The notes under the pieces are model-generated. The model was not told where the DNA came from. It worked only from the letters and a program-made list of their open reading frames with translations, and did no database searches. The position numbers and the translations under genes are program-made. Shown here in pieces: positions 7,104-14,045 of a DNA stretch of 16,510 nt. Every line of letters starts with the position of its first letter. The first letter of the stretch is position 1. The stretch is from an uncultured Synergistaceae bacterium (GTDB lineage Bacteria > Synergistota > Synergistia > Synergistales > Aminobacteriaceae), in NCBI GenBank assembly GCA_937870605.1, contig CALMZW010000022.1, forward strand, positions 1 through 16,510. Direction: 5' to 3'.

Positions 7104-8207
7104 TCATACACCCTCGGGCGTCATCTCCGGATGGGAGCGGGAGTTCACGTCCCGGAGGAGCAGGTCCCGCAGCTTTCTGGATCCAGCGGGCAGCGTCTCG
7201 TCGGATAGCGTTTCCAGGGGGACCCAGCGCCCGTGCGCCCGAGCGAGACTCTCCGGAGTCTCTCTTTCCGGGCGAAGACGCAACAGGACTCCAGTCAGCC
7301 GGATGCGGTTTCCGGTAAACGCATGCGATACGGGACCGATGACGCCGACTGCTCCGGTTTCTTCGTAAAACGGCGCTATGGCGCGCCGTGCGGCCGATTC
7401 GGGCGACTCGTCCGGCGCCGTCTCCTCCCATGGAAATTCGCTCATTCCCGCCCATAGCCCCGCATCGGGACGCCTGCGAAGGAACACCTTTCCGCCGGCG
7501 AAGAGGACCGCTGCCGCGGCCGGTCGCGTCGGCCGGCGCATGACCGCCGCGGACGGCGTGAGGGGAATCGCGCCGCTCGACCGTCCCTTGCAGGCGGAGT
7601 TCAGCGGACAGACGTCGCAGGATGGGCGCGCTGCGGTGCAGACGAGCGCTCCGAGCTCCATGAGCGCCTGGTTGAATGACCGCGGTTCGTCGTCGGGAAT
7701 GATTCCGGCCAGGAACGACGCGACGTCGCGGTCATTCCGGAAAGGCCGGGCCTCCAGACGGGAGACGACGCGCCGCGCGTTTGCGTCCACGGCCGGAACG
7801 GGACGGTTGTATGCGATGCTGGAGACGGCCCCGGCCGTATAGGGGCCGATTCCCGGCAGGGTCATCAGCGACGCGGGGTCTTCCGGCACGCGTCCGTTCC
7901 ACGTCTCCACGATCGTCCGGGCGGCCGCAAGAAGGTTGCGGCATCTGGAATAATAACCAAGTCCCTCCCAGAGTTTCAGCGCCTCGGCTTCGTCCGCCCG
8001 CGCCAAGGCTTTCAGCGTCGGGAAACGACGGATCCATTCGAGGAAATAGACGACGACCCGGTCCATCTGCGTCTGTTGCAGCATGAACTCCGAGACGAGA
8101 ATGTGGTACGGATCGTAGCCGCGTCTCCAGGGAAGATCGCGCGCGTTCCGCCGGAACCACGAAAGCAGCGGGGCGACGACAGCCTCTTTCGCGGCGGGGC
8201 CTGTCAT
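7104..8207 (-). CDS. mutY: Adenine DNA glycosylase MutY
   Basis: MutY removes adenine mispaired with 8-oxoguanine in base excision repair. The 367-residue protein has the HhH-GPD glycosylase domain with catalytic E40 in SEFMLQQTQ, the helix-hairpin-helix LPGIGPYTAGAV, catalytic D141 in VDANARR, and the [4Fe-4S] cysteines C190-x6-C197-x2-C200-x5-C206. The C-terminal third is the NUDIX-like domain that recognises 8-oxoG (GLWAGMSEFPW, and VSHAFTGNRIRLTG corresponding to the conserved SH loop). The start is ATG at 8207, which overlaps the upstream gene's stop as ATGA. There is no evident SD, so translation is probably coupled to the SMR-like gene. Confidence 0.95.
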   Translation of the reverse strand: MTGPAAKEAVVAPLLSWFRRNARDLPWRRGYDPYHILVSEFMLQQTQMDRVVVYFLEWIRRFPTLKALARADEAEALKLWEGLGYYSRCRNLLAAARTIVETWNGRVPEDPASLMTLPGIGPYTAGAVSSIAYNRPVPAVDANARRVVSRLEARPFRNDRDVASFLAGIIPDDEPRSFNQALMELGALVCTAARPSCDVCPLNSACKGRSSGAIPLTPSAAVMRRPTRPAAAAVLFAGGKVFLRRRPDAGLWAGMSEFPWEETAPDESPESAARRAIAPFYEETGAVGVIGPVSHAFTGNRIRLTGVLLRLRPERETPESLARAHGRWVPLETLSDETLPAGSRKLRDLLLRDVNSRSHPEMTPEGV

Positions 8208-8548
8208 CGGGAGAGAAACCAGATGCCCGCAACGATCAGCACGATCCCGAGCGCCTGCCCCATCCGGAGCGTCTCCCCGAATAGGGTGACCGAAACAAGC
8301 GCGAGCGTGACGGCGATTCCTCCAGTGATGAGCGGGTAGACGATGCTCAGGTGCATCTTCGTCAGCGCGAGGCTGTACGTGACGAAGGCGGCGCCGTAAC
8401 AGACGGCGCCGATGTAGATCGACGGCGTCCGGATCATGTGGAGCAGCGCCTCTTTCCCTCCTCCGGCAAGGGACGACATGCCGTTCTTCAAAAAGAGATT
8501 CGCCAGGACGTTCAGCAGCAGCGTTGCGATAACGTATCCCCATGTCAT
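8204..8548 (-). CDS. Small 4-TM DMT/SMR-like membrane protein
   Basis: The 114-residue protein has four hydrophobic segments (about residues 3-22, 37-60, 65-88 and 92-112) and resembles small multidrug resistance or half-EamA proteins of the drug/metabolite transporter superfamily. The C-terminal GQALGIVLIVAGIWFLSR and the region SIVYPLITGGIAVTLALVS (19 residues) follow the family pattern. TM1 reads LLLNVLANLFLKNGM: asparagine N13 stands where EmrE has its proton- and substrate-binding E14, so classical drug/proton antiport is doubtful. The start is ATG at 8548, with GGAG about ten bases upstream. It overlaps mutY by four bases and is the promoter-proximal gene of the mutY-nitroreductase-AKR set. 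Confidence 0.8.
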   Translation of the reverse strand: MTWGYVIATLLLNVLANLFLKNGMSSLAGGGKEALLHMIRTPSIYIGAVCYGAAFVTYSLALTKMHLSIVYPLITGGIAVTLALVSVTLFGETLRMGQALGIVLIVAGIWFLSR

Positions 8549-8665
8549 GGGTGATCACTCTCCGTCAATGCAGGAAATATCGCGACGGAACGCTCGTTCG
8601 CGAGTGAATGCGACAAATCGAGAAAAAAGGCGCATTCGATTTCCCGGAATTTTTGCGTTGCGTTC

Positions 8666-8694
8666 AAGACAGCGGATGCGACAGGACATATAAT
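8666..8694 (+). promoter_or_regulatory. Candidate sigma70 promoter of the alginate-lyase-like gene
   Basis: AAGACA (8666-8671) and a perfect TATAAT (8689-8694) are separated by 17 bases, 48 bases before the ATG at 8743. The -35 box keeps GACA of TTGACA. Confidence 0.55.
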
Positions 8695-8742
8695 ACCAGT
8701 TGTACGCGATAGGGAACCGCTCAGAACGGGGGGAAGAACGGT

Positions 8743-10041
8743 ATGCGACGGAACTGCTGCCGGCTGTTTGTGCTTACGATGGTGTTCCTCTGTGGAATGG
8801 CGCTTGTGACTTCCGGCGCCGCACATGCGCTGACCTGGATATCGGAAGAACGCGGGAGTTCGTTTCTCCTGTACGAAGGCGCCGAGATGGACTGCCTGTG
8901 GAAGAATGCCCGCATGAAAAACGCGGCATTCCTGAGCGACACGGAAAGAGGCTTTATGCGCGAAGCGGACATCTCGCTCCGGACGCTGATGCAGACGGTG
9001 ACGGAGAAGACGGAGCATCCGGCGAGCGGCGACCTCCATCACTACGCGAGCCTCGATCCGGAATACTTTCCGGTGCTTCCGGGTGCGGGAAGGCGTTATT
9101 TCCGGCGCGCCGGAGGGACGAACGGCGAGGTCGAACGCTACGACCGGTACGACTTTTCGAGAATCGTCGACATGACCCGATCCGTGCATGCGCTCTCGGT
9201 CGCCTACTTCTTCACGAGGGACGAGCGGTACGCCGACCATGCAGCCTTTCTGCTTCGCTCATGGTTCGTCGCGCCCGCAACCCGGATGCATCCGAGCCTG
9301 CGTTTCGCGCGCGGCTTTCCGGGGGGTCCGAAGGGACGTCCGGCCGGGATCGAGGAAGGCGCGCTCTTCATCCCGCTTGTCGATGCCTTGCGAATGCTCG
9401 ACCGCTCCCCGGCGCTTTCCGCCGCCGACCGGAAGGGGCTTATCCGCTGGTTTGACGCGTACCTTGCGTGGCTGACGAAGAGTTCCTTTGGAAAGAGCGC
9501 CGTGCGAACGCCCGGGCGGCTCGGAGTGTGGACGAACGCGCAGATTGCGGTCTTTGCGGACTTTCTCGGCAAAAGGGAGACGGCCCGCCGTGCTGTCCGC
9601 TCGTCGCTTGCGCAGATCGCCGGGACCATAGAACCGGACGGCGTGCTCTCGCGCCAGGTTCTGTCGCCGCGGCCCCAGGACGACGTGTTCTCCACCCTCG
9701 CCGGCATGGTCACTCTGGCCCGTGTGGGCGAGCGGGTCGGCATCGACGTGTGGGGGTATCGCTCCAGAGACGGGCGGTCGCTGCGCGGGGCGTTCCAGGT
9801 CCTTCTGCCCTACCTCGAAGGAACATCGCCGTGGCCGTGGGGAAAAAGCGACCGGATCTCCATCGAAGCCTTCGCGAGATACCTCGCGATAGCGTCCTCG
9901 CGTTGCGGCGAAGGGCGATACGACGCCGCGGTGCAACACATTCTCGGGGATTCGATGGGGGACGAGCGCCTTTCGTCGGATTCCTTCCTGCGGACCTTCT
10001 GTACGGGAAAGAGCCTCCTTCTGCGAACGAAAAAGAATTAG
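8743..10041 (+). CDS. Secreted alginate-lyase-family (PF05426-like) protein, probable non-canonical active site
   Basis: The 432-residue protein has a signal peptide: basic RRNCCR start, hydrophobic core, likely cleavage after AHA at residue 29. The mature part is an all-helical toroid of the alginate lyase family. I recognise HPASGDLHHYASLDPEYFP, the YDR..V..M...V segment, AYFFTRDERYADHAAFLLRSWF (in pieces), the ATRMHPSLRFARGFPG equivalent of the usual TRMNPNL.YAQ..PG, and GIDVWGYRSRDGRSLRGAF. Where family members carry NNHGTWYDVQ, this protein has GRLGVWTNAQ (258-267), and where they carry the R-T-R-x-x-H-Y segment it has LSPRPQDD (307-314). The Asn/His and Tyr expected in catalysis are therefore missing. 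It may be a binding protein or a divergent enzyme. It is a single-gene unit with GGGGGGAAG near the start. Confidence 0.8.
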   Translation: MRRNCCRLFVLTMVFLCGMALVTSGAAHALTWISEERGSSFLLYEGAEMDCLWKNARMKNAAFLSDTERGFMREADISLRTLMQTVTEKTEHPASGDLHHYASLDPEYFPVLPGAGRRYFRRAGGTNGEVERYDRYDFSRIVDMTRSVHALSVAYFFTRDERYADHAAFLLRSWFVAPATRMHPSLRFARGFPGGPKGRPAGIEEGALFIPLVDALRMLDRSPALSAADRKGLIRWFDAYLAWLTKSSFGKSAVRTPGRLGVWTNAQIAVFADFLGKRETARRAVRSSLAQIAGTIEPDGVLSRQVLSPRPQDDVFSTLAGMVTLARVGERVGIDVWGYRSRDGRSLRGAFQVLLPYLEGTSPWPWGKSDRISIEAFARYLAIASSRCGEGRYDAAVQHILGDSMGDERLSSDSFLRTFCTGKSLLLRTKKN

Positions 10042-10090
10042 TGGAAAAACGCCTCTAGAAAGAAACGAAAGAGATGCGCGGACAAAAAAA

Positions 10091-10128
10091 GCGGGGCCGG
10101 ATTCCGAAGGAGCGGAATCCGGCCCCGC
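10091..10128 (-). terminator. Strong rho-independent terminator of the 420-residue unknown gene
   Basis: A perfect 16-bp stem (GCGGGGCCGGATTCCG against its complement) with a six-base loop is followed on the minus strand by seven T's (the AAAAAAA at 10084-10090 of the plus strand). It lies ten bases past the stop at 10138. It may also stop plus-strand transcripts from the lyase-like gene, but there is no U-tract on that side. Confidence 0.9.
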
Positions 10129-10137
10129 CGGTTCGTA

Positions 10138-11400
10138 TCAGCGTCCGTGAAGCAGCGGCGCGGCGATGAAGGGGATATGCTGTTTCGTGAGCGCTTCGGC
10201 CGTCCTGTTGACGGCGGCGTGTTTGCCGAGGTAGTTCGCGAGCAGCTTCGGCATGTCGCCGGAAGCGAGGACCTCGGACTTGTCGCGGAAGTAGTCCAGG
10301 ATATCGGACGGATGGTCCATCGTCATTTCCGCTTCGGGGTCGCCGCCTTCGTGTTTCGCCGAGATATTCGGAATCTCCTGGGCCACTTCGAGAAGGTCGT
10401 CACGTCTGCAATACGGCTGGCGCACGATGCTCTTGTACGTCTCCGTGATGTGGTGTTCGATGCGGACCTTGTCCTCGAGTCCGAGCTGTCTCCGGACCCT
10501 GCCGCAGATCGCGAGGTTCGCGGCGTCCACGGAGTTCGAGAGGTTGAAGCCGATGAGAGGCGTCGAGCCGTCCTCGCGGGCGAACAGCCGCGCCATCATC
10601 AGCGTCCAGAGGACGGCGTACGGGTTGTCGTTGCCCATGAAAACGGAGATCTTGAAGCGGATGTCGATTCCCAGACGGAACATCAGGTAGCCGAGGAAAA
10701 CGGTTCCCGGGTTGATGTTGAGAATCTCGCCAACGCCGTATTTCGTGTAGTAATACAGCGCTTCATCCGCCCACATCAGCGGGTGTCCGTTGGGTTGCCC
10801 GATGCCGCCGAAATAGCCGGTAATCGTGTCGGGACCGCCGAGATGGACGTTCGATCCGTCCGTTCCCTTCGTATCGAGCGTCTCGACGAGGCTTGCGCCC
10901 ATGATTCGCGCCGCCGCGTGGACCGCCGTGATGTCGCCGTCGTCGCGCTCCTGCTCCTTCATCTTGCGGACGCGGATGAAACGGCCGGGCATGAGTTCCC
11001 GTTTGTCGATCGCCTGCTTCGCCTCTTCGATCAGCCAGGGAAAGTATTGCAGCGCGCTGATCTCCAGCGTGACGGCGCGGCTCTCGTCGAAGAACGTACC
11101 CGGGGCGAAATCGCCGAGCACCTTCCTGCGATACTCGCCGATGCCGGTGAAGGCCCCCCTGTCCCGTTCCCGCATGAGCCATTCCAGATCCTTGAGGTAG
11201 GGAGAATCCATGTTTGCGAGACGGTAGAGCATATTCGAGAGATTTCCCGCTTCGGCGGCTTTTGCGTTGATCTCATCCGGCGTGCCGTACTTCGAGACGA
11301 CGCGCAGCAGGTCGGCGATGACTTCATTCGCCGGATCACCGAGAAAACGGTTGATTTCTTCGAGAACCGAATCCTGAATCGTAAAACGATCCTGCAACAT
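10138..11400 (-). CDS. Conserved-looking cytoplasmic protein of unknown function, 420 residues
   Basis: I do not recognise this protein. It has no signal peptide or membrane segments and has a balanced charged composition typical of a well-folded enzyme. The N-terminal 100 residues look helical (INRFLGDPANEVIADLLRVV). The middle has a glycine-rich loop HLGGPDTITGYFGGIGQPNG (186-205), then ILNINPGTVFLGYLMF (226-241), FMGNDNPYAVLW (254-265) and IGFNLSNSVDAANLA (283-297); the later part has RIEHHITETYKS (313-324) and SAKHEGGDPEAE (347-358). The alternation of short hydrophobic strands with loops could fit a TIM-barrel-like fold, which is inference only. The start is ATG at 11400, with GGGGAGGG six bases upstream. 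It has its own promoter and strong terminator. The class IV aminotransferase lies upstream on the same strand. Confidence 0.85.
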   Translation of the reverse strand: MLQDRFTIQDSVLEEINRFLGDPANEVIADLLRVVSKYGTPDEINAKAAEAGNLSNMLYRLANMDSPYLKDLEWLMRERDRGAFTGIGEYRRKVLGDFAPGTFFDESRAVTLEISALQYFPWLIEEAKQAIDKRELMPGRFIRVRKMKEQERDDGDITAVHAAARIMGASLVETLDTKGTDGSNVHLGGPDTITGYFGGIGQPNGHPLMWADEALYYYTKYGVGEILNINPGTVFLGYLMFRLGIDIRFKISVFMGNDNPYAVLWTLMMARLFAREDGSTPLIGFNLSNSVDAANLAICGRVRRQLGLEDKVRIEHHITETYKSIVRQPYCRRDDLLEVAQEIPNISAKHEGGDPEAEMTMDHPSDILDYFRDKSEVLASGDMPKLLANYLGKHAAVNRTAEALTKQHIPFIAAPLLHGR

Positions 11401-11422
11401 TTCGTTCCCTCCCCGAACCGTA

Positions 11423-11447
11423 TTGTGTTTCGCCCAACGAAACACAA
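11423..11447. promoter_or_regulatory. Perfect 10-bp inverted repeat at the predicted start of transcription
   Basis: TTGTGTTTCG (11423-11432) and CGAAACACAA (11438-11447) are exact inverted copies around a five-base spacer. The repeat starts about five bases downstream of the candidate -10 and ends 22 bases before the ATG, so it covers roughly +1 to +25. That position suits a repressor operator, or a 5'-UTR hairpin just before the ribosome site. It is not followed by a T-run, so it is not an intrinsic terminator. Confidence 0.6.
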
Positions 11448-11451
11448 CGCA

Positions 11452-11480
11452 ATCCTACGGCAGCGACTCCTGAAGGTCAA
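11452..11480 (-). promoter_or_regulatory. Sigma70-type promoter of the 420-residue unknown gene
   Basis: On the minus strand, TTGACC (11475-11480) and TAGGAT (11452-11457) are separated by exactly 17 bases. The predicted transcription start is near 11445, about 45 bases before the ATG, inside the right arm of the inverted repeat. Confidence 0.6.
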
Positions 11481-11545
11481 GTTCTCACGCTGGTTTTGTC
11501 GCAGTTTTCGCGGAAAAGGCATTCCTGCGAAGCCGTTCTCCCGGC

Positions 11546-12370
11546 CTATTCCAGCCGGCGGTCTCGATTGCGGAAGAAAAGATCCCGCATCTTTCGCGTC
11601 ACGGGGCCGGGGTGCGAGCCGGCCGGCGCCAAACCGCCGATATGGTGAATCGGCAGGATTTCCTTGACGCTTCCCGTGATGAACGCTTCGTCGGCGCGCG
11701 CGACGTCCCCGATCGCGACGGTCCGATATTCGACCGGGATTCCCGCCGTTTGGGCGAGTTCGATCATGATCCGGCGCGTCACGCCCGGGAGGACGATGTC
11801 GTCCGGAGCCGTGACGAGCCGTCCGCCGAAGACGAAGAACACCGAACTCGTGGCGGATTCCGTGATGTATCCGTCAGGGCAGTACAGCGTCTCGAACGAT
11901 CCCGAGGACGGATCCTTCATCGTCAGGGGAGTCGCGTAGTCGATGGATTTTGCGTGGGGGAGCGGGCGTCCGACGGGGAGCGGGTCGAGCGAGATTCCCG
12001 ACTCGAATTGCTCCTCGCTCCAGCGGACGAGAGGAAGAAAGTGCACGAAGAATCGCGGTTGCGGGAAGAAGCCCTTTTCTTCGACGTCTCCGCCCGTAAA
12101 GAACATCTTGACGAGCGTCTCGTCGCCCCGGAGGCGGATTCCCTCGCGGATCACGGACGCCGTTTCTTCACGCGTGATGCCCGGAATGATCCGCAGGATT
12201 CGGGCGGATTCGTACAGACGATCGATGTGTTCGGACAGTGCGAACGGCCGCATTTCGTACGTTCGCGCGCTGTCGAAGACGCCGATGCCGCGTTGGAGGG
12301 CGAAGTCCGTCGTCGGTATGGAGCAGGCGGACGGATCGGAATACCGGTCGTTCATGTAGCATAAACGCAT
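11546..12370 (-). CDS. Class IV aminotransferase (BCAT / D-amino-acid transaminase / ADC lyase fold)
   Basis: The 274-residue fold-type IV PLP enzyme has the family's N-terminal DFALQRGIGVFDSARTYEMRP region (in two parts: DFALQRGIGVFD, SARTYEMRP), the LSEHIDRLYESA helix, the Schiff-base lysine K141 in LPHAKSIDY, the cofactor glutamate in ITESATSSVFFV, and the phosphate-binding LPGVTRR. The length fits D-amino-acid transaminase or aminodeoxychorismate lyase better than full-length branched-chain aminotransferases (about 300 or more), but substrate is not settled. The start is ATG at 12370, with GGGGTGA seven bases upstream; the frame stays open to a TTG at 12394. No convincing terminator follows, so some read-through into the 420-residue unknown gene is possible. 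Confidence 0.9.
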   Translation of the reverse strand: MRLCYMNDRYSDPSACSIPTTDFALQRGIGVFDSARTYEMRPFALSEHIDRLYESARILRIIPGITREETASVIREGIRLRGDETLVKMFFTGGDVEEKGFFPQPRFFVHFLPLVRWSEEQFESGISLDPLPVGRPLPHAKSIDYATPLTMKDPSSGSFETLYCPDGYITESATSSVFFVFGGRLVTAPDDIVLPGVTRRIMIELAQTAGIPVEYRTVAIGDVARADEAFITGSVKEILPIHHIGGLAPAGSHPGPVTRKMRDLFFRNRDRRLE

Positions 12371-12415
12371 GTTCGCGTCACCCCGAAGGTTCAAGATGAA
12401 TACCTGTGTAAAACC

Positions 12416-12423
12416 ATTATACT
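12416..12423. promoter_or_regulatory. Overlapping divergent -10 elements
   Basis: A perfect TATAAT on the minus strand (12416-12421), facing the class IV aminotransferase, overlaps a TATACT on the plus strand (12418-12423) facing the flavoprotein gene. Neither has a good -35 box at the right distance, so both assignments are tentative. Confidence 0.35.
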
Positions 12424-12463
12424 TGTACCGGAAGAAAGAAGCATCGAAGCGGGAGGCGGTTCA

Positions 12464-14032
12464 ATGGGACACACGGTCGTGATCGGAGGAGGCGGAGCGG
12501 GGCTCACAGCGGCGATAGCGGCCCGCAAGGCGGGAGCCGGGGTTCTTTTACTGTCGAAGACGAAGGTCGGAACGTCCTGTTGCACGTCGTATTCCGGCGG
12601 CGGCTTTTCGCTGCCCGCAGGAAAGAACGGCGGAACGGAAGCTTTCCGGAAGGCGACCCGAAACGTGGGCAGGGAGATGAATCACTCGGGAATGCTCGAA
12701 ACATTCGTCGCCGGGTGCGAGGCGGGCCTCCGGGAAATACAATCCTGGGGCGTCACGCTGCGGTTCACCGATGACGGGCACGCCTGGTCGAGCGAGACGG
12801 CGCCGAATCCGGTGATGGGCGGGGGGGGGATGGTCTCGCAGCTCGCCGCGATCGCCCGGGCGGAGGGCGTTCAGTTTCTCGAGGATGCGATGGCGGTCTC
12901 GATCCGGACCCGAAACGGGGCGGTCTCAGGCGTCGAGGCGATCGAATGGCGGACCGGAAAGACGCATGCGCTCCCCGCGTCGTCGGTCATTCTGGCGACG
13001 GGCGGAGGCGGAAGGATCTACGAGCGGACGGACAACCCCGCCCGGATGACCGGAGACGGGTATGCGCTCGCGCTCGATCTCGGGCTTTCGCTGATCGACA
13101 TGGAGTTCGTGCAGTTCTATCCGCTCGGTCTCGACGAGCCGGATCTTCCCGTCTGGATGATCGGCCTTCCGATCGTCGATCTCGTGCGCCTGACGGACGG
13201 CTCCGGGCGGGAGTTCATGAAGGAGGCGTTTGCGTCCTGGGGAATCAAAAACGGTTGGGAAGCGAACTTCCTGGCCCGTGACCGGTCGGCTCGTCTTGTT
13301 CAGTCCGTCTGGGACTCGGGCGACGCCGCGACGCTGCATTTTGAGGACCTGTCCGGTGAGGTGCTCCGGTCGAAAAAGCTTCAGGAGCTTCTCATCGTCG
13401 CTCCTGAAGGAATAACGCACGGGAAGGGACGCCCGGTCCGCGTCCGGCCCATCCAGCATTACTTCTGCGGCGGCGTGACGGTTGACGGCAATGCGGAGAC
13501 GTCCGTCCCGGGTCTCTTCGCGTGCGGCGAGGTGACGGGCGGCGTCGACGGAGCGAGCCGGATCGGAGGCAACGCGCTGACGAACCTCGTGACGTTCGGT
13601 CTGCTTGCGGGCCGGGGTGCGGCGACGCACTGCGGGGCGGCGGGAGCGTTCGTCCCGGAGGCGGCGGAACGGCTCCTGAAGGATTTCCCGGACGGGACGG
13701 TATCGCCCGAATCGATCCGAAAAGAGATCGCATCGGTCGTTGAATCGTCGCTCGGCCCGGTGCGAAACGGCGCAGGATGCCGGGAAGCGGCGGAAAGACT
13801 CGAAATCCTCTCAGGGGATATTCGTCGAGTGACGCGCCGCCCGGGGATGGAGTTGCTCCACGCCCTCGAACTGTCCGGCCTGTCGACGACCGCGACTGCG
13901 GTCGCCCGTGCCGCCTCGTTGCGCGAGGAAAGCCGCGGGACGCACTACCGTACGGAGTTCCCCGAAGAGCGGGATTGCTGGAAGCGTCCGGTTCGTGTCC
14001 TTCTCGAAAACGGAAAGATGACGGCGCGATGA
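12464..14032 (+). CDS. FAD-dependent oxidoreductase, fumarate reductase / succinate dehydrogenase flavoprotein family
   Basis: The 522-residue soluble flavoprotein begins with the dinucleotide-binding motif VVIGGGGAGLTAAIAARKAG and continues with SYSGGGFSLPAG and ILATGGGGRIYERTDNP. The C-terminal FAD-binding part has HYFCGGVTVDGNAETSVPG, LFACGEVTGGVDGASRIGGN and ALTNLVTFG, the FRD/SDH signature. A final helical segment (GTHYRTEFPE) resembles the C-terminus of the fumarate reductase/L-aspartate oxidase group. No signal peptide, heme or quinone subunit accompanies it, so it is probably a soluble dehydrogenase or reductase of unknown substrate. The start is ATG at 12464, with GGGAGG seven bases upstream. 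A run of nine G's lies at 12821-12829. It is the first gene of a three-gene operon. Confidence 0.9.
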   Translation: MGHTVVIGGGGAGLTAAIAARKAGAGVLLLSKTKVGTSCCTSYSGGGFSLPAGKNGGTEAFRKATRNVGREMNHSGMLETFVAGCEAGLREIQSWGVTLRFTDDGHAWSSETAPNPVMGGGGMVSQLAAIARAEGVQFLEDAMAVSIRTRNGAVSGVEAIEWRTGKTHALPASSVILATGGGGRIYERTDNPARMTGDGYALALDLGLSLIDMEFVQFYPLGLDEPDLPVWMIGLPIVDLVRLTDGSGREFMKEAFASWGIKNGWEANFLARDRSARLVQSVWDSGDAATLHFEDLSGEVLRSKKLQELLIVAPEGITHGKGRPVRVRPIQHYFCGGVTVDGNAETSVPGLFACGEVTGGVDGASRIGGNALTNLVTFGLLAGRGAATHCGAAGAFVPEAAERLLKDFPDGTVSPESIRKEIASVVESSLGPVRNGAGCREAAERLEILSGDIRRVTRRPGMELLHALELSGLSTTATAVARAASLREESRGTHYRTEFPEERDCWKRPVRVLLENGKMTAR

Positions 14033-14045
14033 GGAGGCGGGTGCT

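Noticed and set aside
8549..8742. Promoter for the SMR-like/mutY operon in the divergent spacer
   Set aside because: One is expected here, but I found no minus-strand pair of -35 and -10 boxes good enough to report.
11490..11520. TTTTCGCGGAAAA-type short palindrome as a terminator for the class IV aminotransferase
   Set aside because: The stem is only about five A/T-rich pairs with no U-run, too weak for a terminator call.
10147..11667. 506-codon plus-strand frame opposite the unknown gene
   Set aside because: It reads through a perfect promoter, operator-like repeat and SD of the minus-strand gene and is Arg/Val/Asp/Glu-rich without motifs. The minus-strand frame has the better start, composition and terminator.
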